A stretch of 64,000 nucleotides of DNA from Alkalihalobacillus sp. YIM B00296 (GCF_020179385.1 NZ_JAIBLJ010000001.1:310001-374000), one strand, 5' to 3'. Numbered from the stretch's first letter, positions 27,524-37,210 are shown. The notes: generated by a model not told the origin, from the sequence alone. Translations and numbers: made by a program.

Positions 27524-28572
27524 TGAAAAAAGTTGCTGTTATTGGAGCGGGGAGCTGGGGGACTGCCCTAGCATTAGTACTAGCTGATAATGAACATGAT
27601 GTTCGTATTTGGGCACGAAGATCTGAGCAGGTGGAAGAAATCAATATAAAACATACGAACAACAAATACCTGCCTAACATAGAACTCCCTGAAAACCTGG
27701 TGGCAACAAATGACTTGCGAGAAGCAGTCGAGGATACAGATACGATACTCCTTGTTACGCCTACAAAAGTGATTCGGGAAGTACTGGGACAGTTGAAAGG
27801 GATTATCACTGAGCCAGTTACACTCGTACATGCAAGCAAAGGTATTGAACCTGATACATTATTCAGAGTGTCAGAAATCATTGAAGACGAAATTCCAGAA
27901 ACGCTGCGTAAAGCAGTAGTTGTACTTTCTGGACCAAGTCACGCTGAAGAAGTGAGCTTAAGACAACCTACGACTGTCACTGTCTCTTCAAAAAACAAAG
28001 AGGTTGCTGAAGAGATTCAAGACTTGTTTATTAACCCGAATTTCCGTGTTTATACGAATCCTGATATTGTTGGTGTTGAACTCGGAGGTTCATTGAAAAA
28101 CATTATCGCCCTTGGTGCAGGCCTTTCTGACGGGCTTGGCTATGGAGATAATGCTAAAGCGGCGTTATTGACTCGAGGTTTAGCGGAAATTGCAAGACTT
28201 GGGACCTGCCTGGGGGCTAAACCGTTAACGTTTGCGGGTCTTACAGGTATCGGGGACCTTGTCGTAACATGTACCAGTGTACACAGCCGTAACTGGCGTG
28301 CAGGAAATCTGCTTGGAAAGGGAAATTCCCTTGAAGAGGTCCTTGAAAACATGGGCATGGTCGTTGAAGGGGTCAGGACAACGAAAGCGGCTTATCAACT
28401 TGCCCAAAAGGAAGGCGTTGAAATGCCGATTACAAATGAATTGTATCAAGTACTTTTCGATTCCAGGACTCCGAAAGAAGCGGTTGATTCGTTGATGAGA
28501 CGAAGCCGTACCCATGAATCAGAAGATTTAAGTTCTCTCGTTTCTGAACGATATACCTTATATGAAAATTAA
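27523..28572 (+). CDS. gpsA: NAD(P)H-dependent glycerol-3-phosphate dehydrogenase
   Basis: A 349-aa cytosolic enzyme that reduces dihydroxyacetone phosphate to glycerol 3-phosphate. The N-terminal [10 protein letters not shown] binds the dinucleotide, the catalytic Lys lies in [13 protein letters not shown], and [12 protein letters not shown] follows. Start ATG 27523 overlaps the plsY stop. It supplies the backbone for plsY and plsC in the same region. Confidence 0.96.
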   Translation: MKKVAVIGAGSWGTALALVLADNEHDVRIWARRSEQVEEINIKHTNNKYLPNIELPENLVATNDLREAVEDTDTILLVTPTKVIREVLGQLKGIITEPVTLVHASKGIEPDTLFRVSEIIEDEIPETLRKAVVVLSGPSHAEEVSLRQPTTVTVSSKNKEVAEEIQDLFINPNFRVYTNPDIVGVELGGSLKNIIALGAGLSDGLGYGDNAKAALLTRGLAEIARLGTCLGAKPLTFAGLTGIGDLVVTCTSVHSRNWRAGNLLGKGNSLEEVLENMGMVVEGVRTTKAAYQLAQKEGVEMPITNELYQVLFDSRTPKEAVDSLMRRSRTHESEDLSSLVSERYTLYEN

Positions 28573-28644
28573 TCCAGAATAAAGCTCACGAAGTTTTCCA
28601 TCTCGCATAGGATATTGTGAATGTTACGTGTGAGGAGGACTTCG

Positions 28645-28899
28645 ATGGACAGAAATTTCATGGATGACATTGAGAAAAAAACGGGTGTGAAAAAAGAAGA
28701 TATTTTCAAATTAGCAGATTCAGTGCAAGGTGCTAATTTACATGATGAGAGAACAATCAGACAATTGGTTTCACAGGTATCTCGTATGGCAGGTGTCCCT
28801 GTTTCAAAAGAAAAAGAAGATCAAATTGTGAAAGCGATCATTAATAATAATATCCCTCTGGACATGACCTCGATCGCGAAAATGTTCACTAAAAGATAA
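28645..28899 (+). CDS. spoVIF: Stage VI sporulation protein F-like
   Basis: An 84-aa soluble protein. The conserved part runs from IEKKTGVKKEDIFKLADSVQ to the C-terminus SIAKMFTKR, typical of SpoVIF, a late mother-cell protein that acts with GerE in coat assembly. ATG 28645 follows GAGGAGG at 28632; the frame upstream adds eight residues without support. Located 72 bp after gpsA. A terminator follows at 29002. Confidence 0.75.
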   Translation: MDRNFMDDIEKKTGVKKEDIFKLADSVQGANLHDERTIRQLVSQVSRMAGVPVSKEKEDQIVKAIINNNIPLDMTSIAKMFTKR

Positions 28900-29001
28900 A
28901 TGTAAAAATTAGGCGATTGAGCGAAACAGTATCCATAAATCTTGCATAAACTAGCATGGAATGGCCAGTTTGAGCTGCAGTGGGAATAGTTATTTAGTCA
29001 T

Positions 29002-29040
29002 GCTGAAGAAAGGGGCGCCTTTTCTTCAGCTTTTATATTT
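29002..29040 (+). terminator. Terminator downstream of spoVIF
   Basis: GCTGAAGAAA and TTTTCTTCAGC form a stem with GGGGCGCC at the tip, followed by TTTTATATTTT. Confidence 0.85.
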
Positions 29041-29131
29041 TACTCCAGTATTCTTCATTAATTCGAAATTCATTCCCGATTTCCATAAGTCCAATCGCAG
29101 CGGTGAGAAATCAGTTGAAAAGTTCTAAATC

Positions 29132-29243
29132 AAGGAATAAACAGATTAATCATGGAAGTGAATAGAATTAGTTGGAGAAGTGAACAGATTATCCTGAGAG
29201 ATGGCCAGATTAACAAAGAAAGTGAATAGATTGATCGGATGTC
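29132..29243. repeat. Five degenerate 22-bp tandem repeats
   Basis: Units of about 22 bp share the pattern GAAGTGAAYAGATTAAYC. Copies begin near 29132, 29154, 29175, 29197 and 29219, with the motif CAGATT, AGAATT, CAGATT, CAGATT and TAGATT. Nothing coding overlaps. Confidence 0.7.
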
Positions 29244-29261
29244 CATTTACCTGTTTTTTGT

Positions 29262-29345
29262 TTTTGCCCGGGCGTCCTTAAGACCCGCTAGTTCCTCACT
29301 ACGGAGTCTCGCTTGGCTCGCATTCTTACAGGAGTGACGTGAGTT
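29262..29345 (-). repeat. Family B-like repeat fragment, reversed
   Basis: On the minus strand it reads CACTCC, then GCGAGCCAAGCGAGACTCCG, then CTAGCGGGTCTTAAGGACGC. This resembles the family B core GCGAACCAAGCGGGACCCCG at 32.5 kb. It has no coding capacity. Confidence 0.55.
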
Positions 29346-29409
29346 CATATATAATGCTACGAACACCGCCGATTGTTTTCACTTATATATATGGACAAGA
29401 AAGAGAATG

Positions 29410-29418
29410 TGCTATAAT
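29410..29418 (+). promoter_or_regulatory. Extended -10 promoter of the yphE-like gene
   Basis: TGCTATAAT at 29410-29418 lies 12 bp before AAGGAGG of the gene at 29445. An upstream TGGACA is 15-16 bp away, so the -35 is weak. Confidence 0.5.
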
Positions 29419-29444
29419 TATAGCGGTATCAAGGAGGTATCGAG

Positions 29445-29645
29445 ATGTCTGAAGGTTTATTGAAGATGTGGATAGCACTCGGAGCGATCGGGTTGATGTT
29501 CTTCGCTGTGATTTCGATTACGTTCAGTCGTATGAAATTGAACGGGATATTCAAATTGATCGTCACGTTATTCGCGTATGTTTGCATGATTACTGCCGGC
29601 ATCCTCATCCTGTTTGTCGTTTTCAGTGGTCCGGTTCCAGTATAA
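29445..29645 (+). CDS. yphE: Small two-helix membrane protein (DUF2768, YphE-like)
   Basis: A 66-aa protein with two membrane helices (about residues 7-26 and 36-60) and a short basic loop (SRMKLNG). Length and position between gpsA and yphF/spoIVA fit YphE. Function unknown. Good AAGGAGG ribosome site. Confidence 0.7.
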   Translation: MSEGLLKMWIALGAIGLMFFAVISITFSRMKLNGIFKLIVTLFAYVCMITAGILILFVVFSGPVPV

Positions 29646-29700
29646 GAATGATGTTGAACAATGGCATACATACACAGCATAGTGAAAAATAGGTGATACA

Positions 29701-30414
29701 ATGAAGCTTTTAGTCCGTTTGATGATGGTAGGCATACTGATCACACTTCTTACAGGATGTCTTTATCCTGAAGAGCGTTTGGGACAAAATCGTGTACCAT
29801 ATGAAGATCAACTGGAAAACGTCCAGAATGCAGTTATTGAATACCGGAAAGCAACTGGGGTCCTCCCGATAGAGAACCGAGATCAGAATACACCCATATA
29901 TGTTAAATATCCTATCAACTTCGGAAAACTAGTACCTCGTTATTTGTCAGAGCCACCAGGCAATTCATATGAAAATGGTGGAGTCTATCAATATGTCCTT
30001 TGGGATGTGGAAAAAGATCCGAAAGTCAAGCTTGTCGATTTAGAAACTGTAGAACAGGTGAAAGATTTTAAGACGAAATTGAGACTCTATATCCAAAAAC
30101 ATAAGTATCCACCATATGATAAAGTTCTGGCAAACGAAAGGTATACTTTGAAGCATGAAGAGTTAGGTTATAAAAAACAACCTACTGTAAAAAGTCCATT
30201 CACAGGCAATCATCTTCCATTGATTGTCGATAACAAGAATAATGTATATATCGATTACTCGATGGATCTTTATCAGGCTCTTGAAGAAAAGGAGCACAAC
30301 TATAAAAACGGAGACGACATCAGAGATATACTTGTTGAGGACTCTCCTTTTGTCCCGGCGTTTTCTGTACCATATACAGTCGAAGATGGTGAACCTATTT
30401 TTTTACTGAAATAG
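29701..30414 (+). CDS. yphF: Lipoprotein YphF
   Basis: A 237-aa protein with an N-terminal signal ending in the lipobox LLTGC (Cys 20), so it is anchored to the outer face of the membrane. The mature part is polar, with a type II secretion pilin-like start (DQLENVQNAVIEYRKATG) and no enzyme motif that I recognise. B. subtilis YphF (244 aa) occupies the same place before spoIVA. The ribosome site is weak (AGGTGA). Confidence 0.75.
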   Translation: MKLLVRLMMVGILITLLTGCLYPEERLGQNRVPYEDQLENVQNAVIEYRKATGVLPIENRDQNTPIYVKYPINFGKLVPRYLSEPPGNSYENGGVYQYVLWDVEKDPKVKLVDLETVEQVKDFKTKLRLYIQKHKYPPYDKVLANERYTLKHEELGYKKQPTVKSPFTGNHLPLIVDNKNNVYIDYSMDLYQALEEKEHNYKNGDDIRDILVEDSPFVPAFSVPYTVEDGEPIFLLK

Positions 30415-30420
30415 GTATGT

Positions 30421-30467
30421 TCCCTTCTTTCTACCAATAAAGTGTAGAAAAGGAGGGATTTTTTTTT
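30421..30467 (+). terminator. Terminator of yphF
   Basis: CCCTTCTTTCTAC and GTGTAGAAAAGGAGGG pair, followed by a run of nine T. Family A copy 6 begins 6 bp later. Confidence 0.9.
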
Positions 30468-30472
30468 GAAAG

Positions 30473-30623
30473 ATAAGAAAGTATAAAGATTTTGTTTCGA
30501 TTGATTTTCCAGCTCCAACGCCCAACCACTTGGATTACTTCAGTCCTCCTGTGGCGGCGACAGCCTCCTCGTCGGTCTTCCAGTGACCTTCGTGGCTGAG
30601 CAGGGCGTTTGCGCTTTTCTTGT
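30473..30623 (+). repeat. Family A intergenic repeat, copy 6 (complete short form)
   Basis: Starts ATAAGAAAGTATAAAGATTT, has TCCAGCTCCAACGCCCAACC, the core CCTCCTCGTCGGTCTTCCAG, and ends GGGCGTTTGCGCTTTTCTTG. Outer arms ATAAGAAAG and CTTTTCTTGT are inverted. The remaining gap to spoIVA is AT-rich. Confidence 0.9.
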
Positions 30624-30836
30624 ACGTCAAAGGAATAAGCGATTCAACAGGGAGTACCATCCACACCGGTAAAAAAGAAAATCTTAAAATCGTACAATTT
30701 GTAAGAGGTAAATATTGATCTTTTACAATGATATTTTTGAAATTAATGTTGAATCAGTCATATTCAGTGGACAACATCATAGACATATATTGTCTATAAC
30801 TACCCAAACACTACTCTGGAATGGGGAGGGGAACTA

Positions 30837-32315
30837 ATGGAAAAAGTAGATATCTTTAAAGATATCGCAGAACGGACTGGCGGCGATATTTATTTGGGTG
30901 TAGTGGGGGCTGTTCGAACCGGTAAATCGACTTTCATCAAGAAGTTCATGGAACTTGTCGTCCTGCCTAACATTGAAAGTGAAGCAGATAAAGCACGTGC
31001 CCAAGATGAGCTGCCACAAAGCGCTGCGGGCAAAACCATCATGACGACAGAGCCTAAATTCGTCCCGAACAATGCAGTGAAGATTGAAGTGGATGAGGGC
31101 TTGGAAGTGAACATACGCCTAGTTGATAGCGTCGGCTATGCAGTGCCTAGCGCAAAAGGGTACGAGGATGAAAATGGTCCTCGAATGATCCATACACCAT
31201 GGTATGAAGAGCCGATTCCGTTCCACGAAGCAGCTGAGATCGGAACGAGGAAAGTAATACAGGAACACTCTACACTGGGTGTGGTTGTAACGACAGATGG
31301 CTCAATCGGCGAAATACCCCGTTATGATTATGTGGATTCCGAGCAAAGAATCGTCGACGAGCTTAAAGAAGTAGGAAAACCATTCATCATGGTAATCAAT
31401 TCAGTACATCCACATCACCCGGAGACGGAGAAGCTAAGAAGACAATTAGCAGAAGAGCATGATATCCCAGTATTGTCATTAAGTGTGGAAAGTATGACAG
31501 AGCATGATATTAACAATGTGTTGAGAGAAGTATTATATGAATTTCCGGTCCTTGAGGTCAATGTCAACCTACCAAGCTGGGTAATGGTATTGAACAATGA
31601 ACACTGGTTGAGGCACAGCTATGAAGAGTCTGTCCGCGAAACCGTTAAAGATATCAAGCGATTACGTGATGTCGACCGTGTCGTAGGAAACTTCACCGAT
31701 TTCGAATTCATCGATGAAGCAAGACTCGCCGGAATCGAGATGGGCCAGGGGATTGCAGAAATCGATCTATATGCGCCAGACGACTTGTATGACCAAATAT
31801 TAAAAGATGTGGTCGGAGTTGAAATCAGAGGAAAGGATCATCTGCTTCAGCTGATGCAAGAATTCGCTCATGCGAAGTCTGAGTACGATCAGATATCCGA
31901 TGCACTTCGGATGGTAAAACAAACAGGTTATGGGATTGCTGCCCCAGCCCTTTCTGATATGAGTTTGGATGAACCAGAAATTATCCGCCAGGGGTCGAGG
32001 TTCGGTGTCAGGTTGAAAGCTGTTGCACCATCGATCCACATGATCAAGGTAGATGTAGAATCTGAATTTGCGCCGATCATCGGAACAGAAAAACAAAGTG
32101 AAGAACTTGTCCGTTACTTGATGCAAGATTTTGAAGATGATCCATTATCGATCTGGAATTCCGATATATTCGGTCGATCGCTCAACTCGATCGTTAGAGA
32201 AGGAATTCAGGCCAAAATCTCGTTAATGCCTGAAAATGCGCGGTATAAACTCAAGGAAACATTAGAGAGAATCATCAATGAAGGATCCGGCGGACTGATC
32301 GCGATCATCCTTTAA
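30837..32315 (+). CDS. spoIVA: Spore coat morphogenetic ATPase SpoIVA
   Basis: A 492-aa protein (same length as B. subtilis SpoIVA). The Walker A GAVRTGKST is at residues 24-32, a TRAFAC-like GTPase fold that hydrolyses ATP to polymerise around the forespore. The sensor-threonine/Walker B region includes VDSVGY. The C-terminal region anchors to SpoVM. RBS GGGGAGGGG. A CATATATT/CAAACACT pair at 30784-30812 with a 13-bp spacer is a weak SigE-like candidate, and a perfect TAGACA/TGTCTA inverted repeat overlaps it. Confidence 0.97.
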   Translation: MEKVDIFKDIAERTGGDIYLGVVGAVRTGKSTFIKKFMELVVLPNIESEADKARAQDELPQSAAGKTIMTTEPKFVPNNAVKIEVDEGLEVNIRLVDSVGYAVPSAKGYEDENGPRMIHTPWYEEPIPFHEAAEIGTRKVIQEHSTLGVVVTTDGSIGEIPRYDYVDSEQRIVDELKEVGKPFIMVINSVHPHHPETEKLRRQLAEEHDIPVLSLSVESMTEHDINNVLREVLYEFPVLEVNVNLPSWVMVLNNEHWLRHSYEESVRETVKDIKRLRDVDRVVGNFTDFEFIDEARLAGIEMGQGIAEIDLYAPDDLYDQILKDVVGVEIRGKDHLLQLMQEFAHAKSEYDQISDALRMVKQTGYGIAAPALSDMSLDEPEIIRQGSRFGVRLKAVAPSIHMIKVDVESEFAPIIGTEKQSEELVRYLMQDFEDDPLSIWNSDIFGRSLNSIVREGIQAKISLMPENARYKLKETLERIINEGSGGLIAIIL

Positions 32316-32320
32316 TCCTG

Positions 32321-32350
32321 AAGACTCCAATACGAGGAGTCTTTTTTATT
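32321..32350 (+). terminator. Terminator of spoIVA
   Basis: AAGACTCC and GGAGTCTT pair over a 7-nt loop, followed by TTTTTATT. Confidence 0.9.
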
Positions 32351-32450
32351 TTGGTATTGTCAAAGGTTAATGTTGATTTCTTATAGTGAAAGAACAATTT
32401 TCGACCTTTGCAAAGGATTGGCAAAGCCCGAGATTTCTTTAAAAGAATGA

Positions 32451-32828
32451 CTTTGTTAAATTTTTGCATGAAATTTTCTAAAGTGAAATTCGCGACACTT
32501 TGGCGGGAAAAGCGAACCAAGCGGGACCCCGCAGCAACCTATAATTTAGGGATCTTCGACTTAAAACCACCACGTCCTGTGGTGAATGTTGAAGCCGGCA
32601 CATCCTGTGCAAGTGAGGAGGCTTGCGGAAATAGGCTAATTCAGAGAAGTGATGTCTGGTTCAGCGACCAGTCACTTTGGATCACTTCAAACTTCCTGCG
32701 GCGGTCGACACATTAATTAAGTTCGAAGTGTTTACACACGCAGAACCGAACTTTGTTCCTCCTCGTCGGACTTCCAGTGACCTTCGTGGCTGATCAGGGC
32801 GTTTGCGCTTTTCCGGAGTGAATTTCGC
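32451..32828 (+). repeat. Family B repeat interrupted by family A copy 7
   Basis: The left part, 32451-32653, reads CTTTGTTAAA, GTGAAATTCGCGACAC, GCGAACCAAGCGGGACCCCG and CCACCACGTCCTGTGGTG (an inner hairpin). After the family A copy, GGAGTGAATTTCGC (32815-32828) looks like the inverted right end of B. The 100-bp stretch before it (32351-32450) shows nothing. Confidence 0.6.
32654..32813 (+). repeat. Family A intergenic repeat, copy 7 (long form)
   Basis: Begins GTCTGGTTCAGCGACCAGTC, has ACGCAGAACC and the core CCTCGTCGGACTTCCAGTGA, and ends CAGGGCGTTTGCGCTTTT. It is nested between the left and right parts of a family B repeat. Confidence 0.85.
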
Positions 32829-33037
32829 AAATATCACCATGAAGTAAAACAAGACCCTTTATTCTACTTTTTTACTGAATAAATGAAGAAAATCTTTGAA
32901 CTCTTGAATAGAAGAATGTTATGATTTTAGAACACGTTGATAGGATGCGTTGTTGAGCGGTTTGACGTTATTTTATCAAGTAATCTGTAAAAATGTTTAT
33001 AATTTACAGTCATTTATACAAATATCTAGAAAAAACA

Positions 33038-33066
33038 TTGAATTCCTCAAGATTTTCGTTTAATAT
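33038..33066 (+). promoter_or_regulatory. SigA promoter of hbs
   Basis: TTGAAT (33038-33043), 17 bp, TAATAT (33061-33066). It gives a leader of about 100 nt. A second TATAAT at 33113-33118 may be another start, as hbs of B. subtilis has more than one promoter. Confidence 0.65.
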
Positions 33067-33172
33067 AAGGCATGTCAACGTATTCACGCTGTTAGTTCTT
33101 TGAATAATTGGTTATAATGACTAAAAATCTCGATTATTTGTAACATAACCATTTGAGAGGAGGTGAGTCGTT

Positions 33173-33445
33173 GTGAACAAGACAGATCTTATCAATTCAG
33201 TATCTGAGCAAACCCAACTTTCTAAGAAAGACGTTTCTAAAACAGTTGATGCTGTATTTGAAGCGATTGAAGAATCGTTAAAAGGTGGGGACAAAGTTCA
33301 ACTCATCGGTTTCGGTAACTTCGAAGTTCGTGAGCGTGCTGCTCGTAAAGGTCGTAACCCGCAAACAGGAGAAGAAATTGAAATCCCTGCTAGCAAGGTG
33401 CCTGCATTCAAACCAGGTAAAGCCCTTAAAGACGCTGTAAAGTAA
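33173..33445 (+). CDS. hbs: Non-specific DNA-binding protein HU (HBsu)
   Basis: A 90-aa histone-like protein. The DNA-binding arm [22 protein letters not shown] is complete (shown here as [10 protein letters not shown]), with [14 protein letters not shown] before it and the [13 protein letters not shown]-terminus. Essential nucleoid protein in Bacillus. GTG start behind GAGGAGGTG. Followed by a strong terminator. Confidence 0.97.
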   Translation: MNKTDLINSVSEQTQLSKKDVSKTVDAVFEAIEESLKGGDKVQLIGFGNFEVRERAARKGRNPQTGEEIEIPASKVPAFKPGKALKDAVK

Positions 33446-33464
33446 TATGTACATAGGGCGTTAA

Positions 33465-33495
33465 AGAAGAGTCGATTCAATCGACTCTTCTTTTT
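33465..33495 (+). terminator. Terminator of hbs
   Basis: AAGAAGAGTCGA and TCGACTCTTCTT are perfectly complementary over 5 nt and are followed by TTT. Confidence 0.93.
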
Positions 33496-33558
33496 GCTTA
33501 TTAAGAGGCTATTATGCTATTATCTGTTTGACAATGTATTGGATGAAGGAGAATAGAA

Positions 33559-34116
33559 ATGGATCACGAAAAAATAGAAACAGCAGTAAAAATGATACTT
33601 GAAGCAATAGGAGAAGATCCTGAACGTGAGGGACTTCTCGATACACCAAAACGAGTTGCAAGAATGTACGAAGAGGTTTTCCAAGGACTGACACAGGATC
33701 CTGCCGAACATTTCAAAACGGTTTTTGGCGAAGACCACGAAGAATTGGTCTTGGTAAAGGATATCCCATTTTACTCCATGTGTGAACACCATCTCGTACC
33801 TTTCTTCGGTAAAGCACATGTCGCCTATATTCCGAAGGGCGGGAAGGTTACAGGTCTCAGTAAATTGGCGAGAGCAGTAGAAGCAGTGACGAAACGTCCG
33901 CAACTCCAAGAACGGATCACTTCAACGATTGCAGATTCTTTACTACATTCACTTCAACCACATGGAGTGATGGTCATCATTGAAGCGGAACATATGTGCA
34001 TGACCATGCGCGGCGTCAAAAAGCCTGGTTCACAAACGATCACATCTGCAGTACGCGGGATATTTGAAAAAGATCATGCAGCCCGTGCTGAAGTGATGGG
34101 CTTGATCAAGTCCTAA
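33559..34116 (+). CDS. folE: GTP cyclohydrolase I (MtrA/FolE)
   Basis: A 185-aa enzyme for the first step of folate synthesis, GTP to dihydroneopterin triphosphate. Zinc ligands are C75 and H78 in CEHHL and a second Cys in HMCMTMRG. It is 16 bp upstream of mtrB, the classical mtrAB pair of B. subtilis. RBS AAGGAG. Confidence 0.96.
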   Translation: MDHEKIETAVKMILEAIGEDPEREGLLDTPKRVARMYEEVFQGLTQDPAEHFKTVFGEDHEELVLVKDIPFYSMCEHHLVPFFGKAHVAYIPKGGKVTGLSKLARAVEAVTKRPQLQERITSTIADSLLHSLQPHGVMVIIEAEHMCMTMRGVKKPGSQTITSAVRGIFEKDHAARAEVMGLIKS

Positions 34117-34132
34117 AGGAGGAGGGAGCATA

Positions 34133-34357
34133 ATGGCAACGTCAGAAAACGAATTTTTTGTCATAAGAGCAAAGGAAAATGGTGTAAGCGTAATCGGTTT
34201 GACAAGAGGTTCTGATACACGTTTCCACCATTCTGAAAAATTGGATAAGAATGAAGTGATGATAGCCCAATTCACTGAGCATACATCTGCCGTAAAAGTG
34301 AGGGGCAAAGCTGTCATCCAGACAAGACACGGTGAGATGAGTACGGATCAAGACTGA
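34133..34357 (+). CDS. mtrB: Tryptophan RNA-binding attenuation protein TRAP
   Basis: A 74-aa protein (B. subtilis TRAP is 75 aa) that forms an 11-mer ring binding tryptophan and (G/U)AG repeats in RNA. The tryptophan and RNA-binding regions are conserved: [20 protein letters not shown], then [11 protein letters not shown] and HTSAVKVRG with the KKR-type RNA-contact Lys/Arg. RBS GGAGGAGGGAG. No trp operon and no convincing TRAP-site cluster is present in this window, so its targets are elsewhere. Confidence 0.95.
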   Translation: MATSENEFFVIRAKENGVSVIGLTRGSDTRFHHSEKLDKNEVMIAQFTEHTSAVKVRGKAVIQTRHGEMSTDQD

Positions 34358-34537
34358 AAAATAGTTAATAGAGGTACTTTGAGTGTCAGTGTAACCTTCA
34401 GATCAAAACACCGGCACTCGATCCATCTTCTTATACATAATGATCTTACCGACAAAAGAAAGATCTATGTGATTGAAGCATGATCACTGACCCTTGACAT
34501 CATCCCGAAAGACAATCGCATGATACAAGGGGTTTTA

Positions 34538-34546
34538 TGGTATAAT
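34538..34546 (+). promoter_or_regulatory. Extended -10 promoter of the hepS operon
   Basis: TGGTATAAT at 34538-34546, 102 bp before hepS. The -35 is weak. The 180 bp before it include a stem, GAGTGTCAGTGT with ACACCGGCACTC, at 34381-34420. Confidence 0.5.
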
Positions 34547-34647
34547 AATCAGTACGATATGGTCAGTAATACATACATATTAATTACGAGAGATTTCTTG
34601 AATCCGTTCTTTCTATATGATTCATGAATTGGTGGGGGCTTAAATCA

Positions 34648-35463
34648 ATGAATAACAATGATATAGGTCGGAAAATTTCGGAACTGCTGCTTCAAATCAA
34701 CCAAAAACTACAGCATCCATATCTTATGCGTTTCATCGATGAACCTGTCATAGACGAGGACAAGCTTCTTTTAACGTATATCATGCTGAAGGATAAAGAG
34801 TTAAGTGAGATCGAGCTGGAGTATTACGCTGTATCTACCATGCTCGTCCAGGTTGCATTAGATACACATGAAAAGATCAACTCCCATGATTTGACTGGTG
34901 AGTATGACAAGAAGAATCGTCAATTGACAGTTTTAGCAGGCGATTACTATAGTAGCCTATACTATTATCTATTATCTGAAATAAAAGATCTTTCAATGAT
35001 CCGGACACTTGCACAGGCGATTCAAGAAATCAATGAAAACAAAATGCAATACTACAAGAACGAGAATCAATCGATTGAAAATTCAATGGAAAATATCCAC
35101 CGGATCGAATCGTCGTTATTGCTTAAAACTGCTGAACACTTCCATCTTCCTCTTTGGAAGGGGATAGCGGACGAGTTCACCTTCATGAAACGGATGTTGA
35201 TGGAAAGAAAGAGCATCCAAAACAATACGTATACACCTTTAGTGGCGAAAATCATGAATCAATTCAACCGTTCAAAAGGCGGTTGGCTCTCTTTGAAGAA
35301 TCAAATTCTTGAAGTTATCGATTCCTATATCCTGCATTCGAAAATTCGTTTAGAAAAATTGTGGGCGGAGGAGCCTGTCATGCATCTGATGTTAGAGAAT
35401 CGTATCGAACAGTACATCGAACAGTCAGGTTTCAGAGTGAAGAAATATGCAGAAGAAGGGTGA
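34648..35463 (+). CDS. hepS: Heptaprenyl diphosphate synthase component I
   Basis: A 271-aa all-helical regulatory subunit with no catalytic DDxxD motif. It pairs with HepT to make the C35 side chain of menaquinone-7. Conserved features are the [11 protein letters not shown] start and [17 protein letters not shown]-like helix (here [14 protein letters not shown]). ATG 34648 follows GTGGGGGC; an upstream in-frame ATG at 34624 is less likely. The menG gene starts 4 bp after the stop. Confidence 0.9.
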   Translation: MNNNDIGRKISELLLQINQKLQHPYLMRFIDEPVIDEDKLLLTYIMLKDKELSEIELEYYAVSTMLVQVALDTHEKINSHDLTGEYDKKNRQLTVLAGDYYSSLYYYLLSEIKDLSMIRTLAQAIQEINENKMQYYKNENQSIENSMENIHRIESSLLLKTAEHFHLPLWKGIADEFTFMKRMLMERKSIQNNTYTPLVAKIMNQFNRSKGGWLSLKNQILEVIDSYILHSKIRLEKLWAEEPVMHLMLENRIEQYIEQSGFRVKKYAEEG

Positions 35464-35467
35464 TCAA

Positions 35468-36199
35468 GTGCAACATGGAACAAAAGAACAGCGTGTGCAC
35501 CATGTATTTGAATCGATATCCAGTCATTATGACAAAATGAACTCGATCATCAGCTTCCAACGTCATATCGCTTGGCGTCGTGATACGATGAAAAAAATGG
35601 ATGTCCAAAAGAATTCGACTACTTTGGATGTTTGCTGCGGAACAGGGGATTGGACAATTGCGATGGCAAAAGTGATCGGTCCAGGTGGTACCGCATACGG
35701 ACTTGACTTCAGTAAAAATATGTTGTTAGTCGGTGAAGAGAAGGTCAAGAAGGAGGGCCTGCCCAATATCCAGTTGAAGCATGGGAATGCGATGGATCTG
35801 CCATACGAAAATAATACCTTCGATTATGTAACGATCGGTTTCGGGTTGCGTAATGTTCCTGATCTAAACCAAGTGTTGAGGGAAATGTATCGTGTAGTAA
35901 AACCCGGCGGAAAAGTTGTCTGTCTAGAAACCTCTCAACCGACGATTCCAGTATTCCGACAACTTTATTATGGATATTTTAGATATCTGATGCCTGCATT
36001 GGGTCGTATTTTTGCAAAAAGCTATCAACAATATTCCTGGCTGCAAGAATCGGCAAAAGAATTCCCAGGCAGAAAGGAATTAGCAGCAAAATTCGAAAAG
36101 GCTGGATTTGAAAAAGTTGAAATCATTTCTTACTCAGGGGGAGTAGCTGCAACCCATATTGGTTATAAACCCGAGGATTTACAAGAACATCAGGGCTAA
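35468..36199 (+). CDS. menG: Demethylmenaquinone methyltransferase
   Basis: A 243-aa SAM-dependent methyltransferase of the UbiE/MenG family, the last step of menaquinone synthesis. The SAM motif is [16 protein letters not shown], followed by GLDFSKNML and [11 protein letters not shown] chose GTG 35468, 5-8 bp after AAGAAGGG; an ATG at 35447 inside hepS is the alternative. Lies between hepS and hepT as in B. subtilis. Confidence 0.94.
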   Translation: MQHGTKEQRVHHVFESISSHYDKMNSIISFQRHIAWRRDTMKKMDVQKNSTTLDVCCGTGDWTIAMAKVIGPGGTAYGLDFSKNMLLVGEEKVKKEGLPNIQLKHGNAMDLPYENNTFDYVTIGFGLRNVPDLNQVLREMYRVVKPGGKVVCLETSQPTIPVFRQLYYGYFRYLMPALGRIFAKSYQQYSWLQESAKEFPGRKELAAKFEKAGFEKVEIISYSGGVAATHIGYKPEDLQEHQG

Positions 36200-36208
36200 G
36201 GTGAAGTT

Positions 36209-37177
36209 ATGAAATTAACAACAATCTATTCTCATTTGCGGAACGACCTTTCGACAATTGAAAATGACCTTGAAAAGACCATCGAGGCACAACATTCGAT
36301 TCTTCAAGATGCATCAATACAATTATTGAAAGCAGGGGGAAAGAGGATCCGCCCTGTTTTTGTGTTGTTGTCTGCTCAATTCGGCAAGTATGATGTCGAT
36401 CGCGTCAAAAGGGCTGCTGTAGCGTTGGAACTCATCCATATGGCATCCCTCGTCCATGATGATGTCATTGATGATGCCTCACTGCGTCGCGGCAAATCAA
36501 CGATCAAAGCCCAGTGGGATAACCGTGTTGCCATGTATACGGGCGATTATATCTTCGCGCGATCCTTGGAGTATATCACTCACTTGAACAAACTGGAGGC
36601 ACACAAGGTGCTGTCAGAAGCGATTACGGAAATGTGCCTCGGGGAAATCGAGCAGATCAGGGAACAATATGATCTCGATCAAAATATCAGGGACTACTTC
36701 AGAAGGATCAAACGTAAGACAGCATTATTGATTTCTGTAAGCTGTGAATTAGGTGCACTTGCAGGGGATGCAGAATTACATGTCCAGCGGCAGCTTAAAC
36801 AGTTCGGCTATAACGTAGGCATGGCTTTCCAGATTACAGATGACATCTTGGATTTCACTTCAACTGAAAAACAGCTGGGCAAACCAGCGGGAGGGGATCT
36901 TCAACAAGGGAATATTACGTTGCCGGTATTTTTTGCTATGAGGGACCCTGATTTCAAAGCACGACTGCAATCCGTTTTTGATAATCAACCGATTCCTCAG
37001 AATGTAATGGAAAAATTGATCCGTGATATTAAGGCGATGGGTGCGATCGAAAACTCGAAGGGAATCTCTGACCGTTATTTGAAAAAGGCTTACAAAGCAC
37101 TCCACCAACTGCCAGATAACCGAGCCAAACGCTCTTTGAAACAAATCGCTGAATATATTGGCCGCAGAAATTATTAA
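36209..37177 (+). CDS. hepT: Heptaprenyl diphosphate synthase component II
   Basis: A 322-aa catalytic trans-prenyltransferase. The first Asp-rich motif DDVIDDASLRRG and the second DDILDFT bind allylic and homoallylic diphosphate through magnesium. GGKRIRP is the conserved N-terminal substrate motif. Translation probably continues from menG, 9 bp upstream. ndk follows after a palindromic leader. Confidence 0.95.
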   Translation: MKLTTIYSHLRNDLSTIENDLEKTIEAQHSILQDASIQLLKAGGKRIRPVFVLLSAQFGKYDVDRVKRAAVALELIHMASLVHDDVIDDASLRRGKSTIKAQWDNRVAMYTGDYIFARSLEYITHLNKLEAHKVLSEAITEMCLGEIEQIREQYDLDQNIRDYFRRIKRKTALLISVSCELGALAGDAELHVQRQLKQFGYNVGMAFQITDDILDFTSTEKQLGKPAGGDLQQGNITLPVFFAMRDPDFKARLQSVFDNQPIPQNVMEKLIRDIKAMGAIENSKGISDRYLKKAYKALHQLPDNRAKRSLKQIAEYIGRRNY

Positions 37178-37210
37178 AAGTTGTGAAACCGCTTAAAATT
37201 TGTTAAAATC

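Noticed and set aside
29400-29700. Minus-strand ORF over the yphE-like gene
   Set aside because: Shadow of the real plus-strand gene, with no ribosome site.
30784-30812. SigE promoter of spoIVA
   Set aside because: CATATATT and CAAACACT are only loosely like the consensus and the spacer is 13 bp. Mentioned under spoIVA but not listed as a feature.
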